From positions 4,896,198-4,960,197 of the forward strand of contig NZ_AP023355.1 of assembly GCF_016865425.1 (NCBI RefSeq): a stretch of DNA of 64,000 bases, in the 5' to 3' direction. Made by a program: the position numbers and the translations under genes. This stretch comes from Actinocatenispora thailandica. GTDB lineage: Bacteria; Actinomycetota; Actinomycetes; Mycobacteriales; Micromonosporaceae. The notes beneath the pieces are model-generated. The model had not been told where the DNA came from, ran no database searches, and was given only the letters and a program-made list of their open reading frames with translations. Below, in pieces: positions 61,669 to 64,000 of the stretch (within the stretch, counting starts at the first letter, position 1; each line of letters starts with the position of its first letter).

Positions 61669-62310
61669 TCAGCCGCCGGACGAGGCACGGGCCGCGCGAT
61701 CGGACCGGACGCACTGCCGGATCGCCGTCACGACCGGCGCGATCCCGGCGCCCAGCACCTCGATGCGTGCCTTGGCACGCCGTCGATCCGCCCGCCTTGC
61801 CACCGTGCCCAGCTCGGCGGCGGCCGCGATCGCGGCCGCCGCGGCATCCGTCGCGTCGACCCGGGAGGTGCGGCCCGGTCCGCCGACGGCGTCGCGGATG
61901 GCGGTGCCGTACCGCTCGAAGGCGAGGACATCCCTAACATCGATGCGCTCGACGGGGAAGAGACCAAGGGCCCGATCTTTGGTGACTGTGATGATTCTGG
62001 CTGCCACCAATCGATCCCGCACGTCGGTGCGTGCCCGGCGGGCGCGGGCGTGCACCCAGTGCCGCCAGCGCCGCGGTCGCGCGTCGCCGGCGATCTCGTC
62101 CAGCACCGTGCCGGCCAGACCAGCCACCGGTACGCGCCGCACCGCCTCGACCCGGCCGGACTCGTCCCGTACCGCACCGGCCAGCAACAGCTGGGCCAAC
62201 GCGGCGCCGCGCAGCGCGTACCCGAGGCGGTCGCGAGCCACCAACCGGCGCCGACCGCGGTCGACCGCGAGCAGGTAGACCCGCTCGGGCAGGTCGTCGG
62301 GGAGCGCCAT
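61669..62310 (-). CDS. GPP34 family protein
   Basis: This 213-residue protein belongs to the GPP34 (Golgi phosphoprotein 3-like) fold, with segments such as DLPERVYLLAVDRGR at the start and LGYALRGAALAQLLL. Bacterial members are abundant in actinobacteria and lack a settled function; eukaryotic ones bind phosphoinositides. It starts two bases after the ribbon-helix-helix gene stop, in an operon with SPFH. Confidence 0.85.
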   Translation of the reverse strand: MALPDDLPERVYLLAVDRGRRRLVARDRLGYALRGAALAQLLLAGAVRDESGRVEAVRRVPVAGLAGTVLDEIAGDARPRRWRHWVHARARRARTDVRDRLVAARIITVTKDRALGLFPVERIDVRDVLAFERYGTAIRDAVGGPGRTSRVDATDAAAAAIAAAAELGTVARRADRRRAKARIEVLGAGIAPVVTAIRQCVRSDRAARASSGG

Positions 62311-62312
62311 CG

Positions 62313-62540
62313 TCAGTCCTCCGTCTCGACGTCGGCTGCTTTGTCCTTCGTGGATGGTCGGCCGGGGCGGCGCTGCGCACCGACGTCACGGGGCAGCCGG
62401 CCGGCCTCGGACAGGGCGCGGCGCAGCAGGAACTCGATCTGCGCGTTGGTGCTGCGCAGCTCGGCCGCCGCCCACCGGGCCAGCGCGTCGTGCACGGCGG
62501 GATCGAGCCGCAGCAGCAGCTTCTTGCGCTCGGTCGCCAT
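62313..62540 (-). CDS. Ribbon-helix-helix (Arc-like) small protein
   Basis: This 75-residue protein starts ERKKLLLRLDPAVHDALARW, the beta strand and helix of an Arc-like ribbon-helix-helix domain. A basic C-terminus follows. It likely binds DNA as a dimer. It lies between GPP34 and SPFH; no toxin gene is next to it, so an antitoxin role is not supported. Confidence 0.82.
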   Translation of the reverse strand: MATERKKLLLRLDPAVHDALARWAAAELRSTNAQIEFLLRRALSEAGRLPRDVGAQRRPGRPSTKDKAADVETED

Positions 62541-62588
62541 CCGACCCCTCCCCCACGATCCACGCCCGGACGGATGGATCCGGTGTGG

Positions 62589-63521
62589 TCACTGGTAGAG
62601 CGATCCGGTGTTGACGACCGGCTGGGTGCCGCGGTCACCGCACAGCACGACCAGCAGGTTGGAGACCATGGCTGCCTTGCGCTCCTCGTCGAGTTCGACC
62701 ACGTCGTGCTCGGCCAGTTTGTCCAGCGCCGCCTCGACCATGCCCACCGCGCCCTCGACGATGCGCTGCCGGGCCGCGACCACGGCACCGGCCTGCTGGC
62801 GTTGCAACATGACCTGGGCGATCTCCGGGGCGTAGGACAGCCGGGTGATGCGCGACTCGACCACCCGCACGCCGGCGGCGGCGACCCGCGCCGCGATCTC
62901 GTCGGTGAGCTTGCCGGTGATCTCGGTGGCGTTGTCCCGCAACGAGAGCGCGCTGTCGGCGTGCGAGTCGTACGGGTAGCTGCCGGCGATGTGGCGCACC
63001 GCGGTCTCGCTCTGGATCGCCACGAACGCGGTGAAGTCGTCGACCTCGAACACCGCGCGGGCGGTGTCGTGCACCTGCCAGACCACCACCGCGGCCATCT
63101 CGATCGGGTTGCCGTCGGCGTCGTTGACCTTGGACGTCTCCGTCTCCAGGTTGCGGATCCGGGTGGACACCTTGTGCCGCTTGGTGAACGGGTTGACCCA
63201 CCGGAAGCCCTGCTCGCGCACGGTGCCGCGGTAGCTGCCGAGCAGCTGCACCACGCGTGCCTCGCCCGGCGCCACGGCGGTCAGGCCGGGGGCGAGGAGC
63301 ACCCCGACCACCGCCGCCACCACGCCGATGGGCACCAGCGCCACCCGGGCGCCGGAACCGTTGCCACCGACCGCGATCAGCGCGACGCCGAGCACGATCA
63401 GCACGAGCAGCAGCGCGAGCAGCGGCCATCCGGACGTGCTGCGGGCGGCGCGCTCGGTGACCTGCGGGCTGGGCATCTGCACGGCGGTCTCGTCGTCAAC
63501 GCCGGTGCGTGTCGTGGACAT
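62589..63521 (-). CDS. SPFH/Band 7 domain membrane protein
   Basis: This 310-residue protein has two close helices near residues 30-80 and a Band 7/SPFH domain with [30 protein letters not shown] and [17 protein letters not shown] coiled-coil-like C-terminal part rich in Ala, Glu and Arg follows. SPFH proteins organise membrane microdomains. GGAGGAG is five bases before the ATG. It is first in an operon with a ribbon-helix-helix protein and GPP34. Confidence 0.92.
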   Translation of the reverse strand: MSTTRTGVDDETAVQMPSPQVTERAARSTSGWPLLALLLVLIVLGVALIAVGGNGSGARVALVPIGVVAAVVGVLLAPGLTAVAPGEARVVQLLGSYRGTVREQGFRWVNPFTKRHKVSTRIRNLETETSKVNDADGNPIEMAAVVVWQVHDTARAVFEVDDFTAFVAIQSETAVRHIAGSYPYDSHADSALSLRDNATEITGKLTDEIAARVAAAGVRVVESRITRLSYAPEIAQVMLQRQQAGAVVAARQRIVEGAVGMVEAALDKLAEHDVVELDEERKAAMVSNLLVVLCGDRGTQPVVNTGSLYQ

Positions 63522-63570
63522 CTCGACTCCTCCCGGCCGGCTCTGCTCACCGGCCCGACACCAGGCTAGC

Positions 63571-63586
63571 AAACTGATATCACTTT
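63571..63586. promoter_or_regulatory. Palindrome at the TetR stop/SPFH promoter
   Basis: AAACTGATATCACTTT is a 16-base palindrome with a single mismatched pair, centred on GATATC. It overlaps the TetR stop codon and lies 50 bases before the SPFH start. It could be the TetR operator for the SPFH operon. Confidence 0.5.
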
Positions 63587-64000
63587 TTGCCAGTCCGGCT
63601 CCGCCGCGGCCGAACCGGCCACGACGTCGCCCGGGCGATCATCGCCCCGGCGAGATCGGCGGACCGGTCGGCGATCTCCGCCGCCGGCACCGGCCGGTCG
63701 TTGGCCAGCCACCACACGATCGACTCCACGAACACCGCAGACAGCGCCGCGGGCAGCAACCCCGGTACCGGCGCGTCCGGCGGGAAATGCGGCGCCGTCA
63801 GCTCCGCCAGCGCCGACCGCATCCGGCTGGCGAACCAGGCGCTGCCCCGGGCGCCGAGCAGCGCGGCGTAGAGCCGGTGGTACTCGTCGACGTGGCCGAA
63901 GAACGCCACCCACCGGGCCCGCCGGGAGTCCGGATCGCCGTCCGCCACCTGGCCACGCACCTCGGCCATCGCCTCGTCGAAGATCTGCTCGACCAGCTGG
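63580..64000 (-). CDS. TetR-family regulator, C-terminal part (5' end outside window)
   Basis: The visible 139 residues include the C-terminal ligand-binding domain of TetR proteins: QLVEQIFDEAMAEVRGQ at the cut edge, FFGHVDEYHRLYAALLGARGS, and FVESIVWWLANDRP. The N-terminal DNA-binding domain lies beyond the window. A palindrome at its stop suggests it controls the SPFH operon. The apparent start at 63969 is internal. Confidence 0.8.
   Translation of the reverse strand, partial: QLVEQIFDEAMAEVRGQVADGDPDSRRARWVAFFGHVDEYHRLYAALLGARGSAWFASRMRSALAELTAPHFPPDAPVPGLLPAALSAVFVESIVWWLANDRPVPAAEIADRSADLAGAMIARATSWPVRPRRSRTGKK

Noticed and set aside
62313-62540. The ribbon-helix-helix protein as an antitoxin
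   Set aside because: Neighbours are GPP34 and SPFH, neither of which is a toxin; a plain DNA-binding role fits better.

Overview
The window is about 64 kb of chromosomal DNA from a very GC-rich actinobacterium. GTG starts, 4-bp ATGA/GTGA gene overlaps, a WhiB7 regulator, mycoredoxin, ROK regulators and an ABC sugar importer without its own ATPase all fit this. The gene order from the AarF-like kinase through whiB7, uvrD2 and mycoredoxin to nudC resembles, from memory, the Mycobacterium tuberculosis Rv3197-Rv3199c block. Overall content suggests a Micromonosporaceae-type genome, an inference rather than a proven assignment. No rRNA, tRNA, insertion sequence, prophage or CRISPR array was seen.

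Left part (1-14.3 kb): the 5' part of purC; a very large secreted sedolisin-type (S53) protease with Kelch and carboxypeptidase-regulatory-like domains; a ubiX-ubiD flavin prenyltransferase/decarboxylase pair; a sugar ABC importer operon divergent from a ROK repressor, with a palindrome lying between the -35 and -10 of the importer promoter; and treZ of trehalose synthesis.

Middle-left part (14.4-28.3 kb): a catabolic locus. A leftward operon encodes a peptide-type ABC importer (binding protein, DppB, a 29-codon ORF coupled on both sides, DppC, fused DppD-DppF) followed by a ROK sugar kinase. Rightward genes encode a ROK repressor, an MlrC-type M81 metallopeptidase, CutC, a beta-lactamase-fold hydrolase and, past a second ROK regulator, a glucarate-dehydratase-like enolase-superfamily enzyme. 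The binding protein carries a one-base frameshift. At 28.3-28.6 kb lies a short unit with a 19-codon hydrophobic ORF.

Centre (28.7-38.6 kb): a GH15 trehalase/glucoamylase, YcnI and CopC-CopD copper proteins, an overlapping MauE-DsbA thiol pair, a GAP-family membrane protein, a small membrane protein, a PrxQ/Bcp peroxiredoxin, a decayed EamA transporter fragment, and a YgjP-like metallopeptidase.

Right-centre (38.7-49.4 kb): a DUF5679 zinc ribbon missed by length cutoffs; a cluster of three helically phased DnaA boxes; a ThiF/YcaO-partner-like protein; a MarR-flavin monooxygenase pair with a near-ideal promoter and palindrome; the AarF-like kinase; a whiB7 locus with an AT-rich promoter element, an upstream ORF and an intrinsic terminator just before whiB7; uvrD2; and mycoredoxin.

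Right end (49.4-64 kb): LtrA, an ArsR-MFS-MFS operon, a frameshifted MarR gene divergent from a frameshifted deazaflavin-oxidoreductase/hemerythrin fusion, nudC, an inactive/active M16 peptidase pair, small membrane proteins, and a GPP34/ribbon-helix-helix/SPFH operon next to a TetR gene cut by the window edge. The three frameshifts (19.6, 54.5 and 55.7 kb) each look like loss of one C or G, two of them in C/G runs, so sequence error must be excluded before calling them true pseudogenes.
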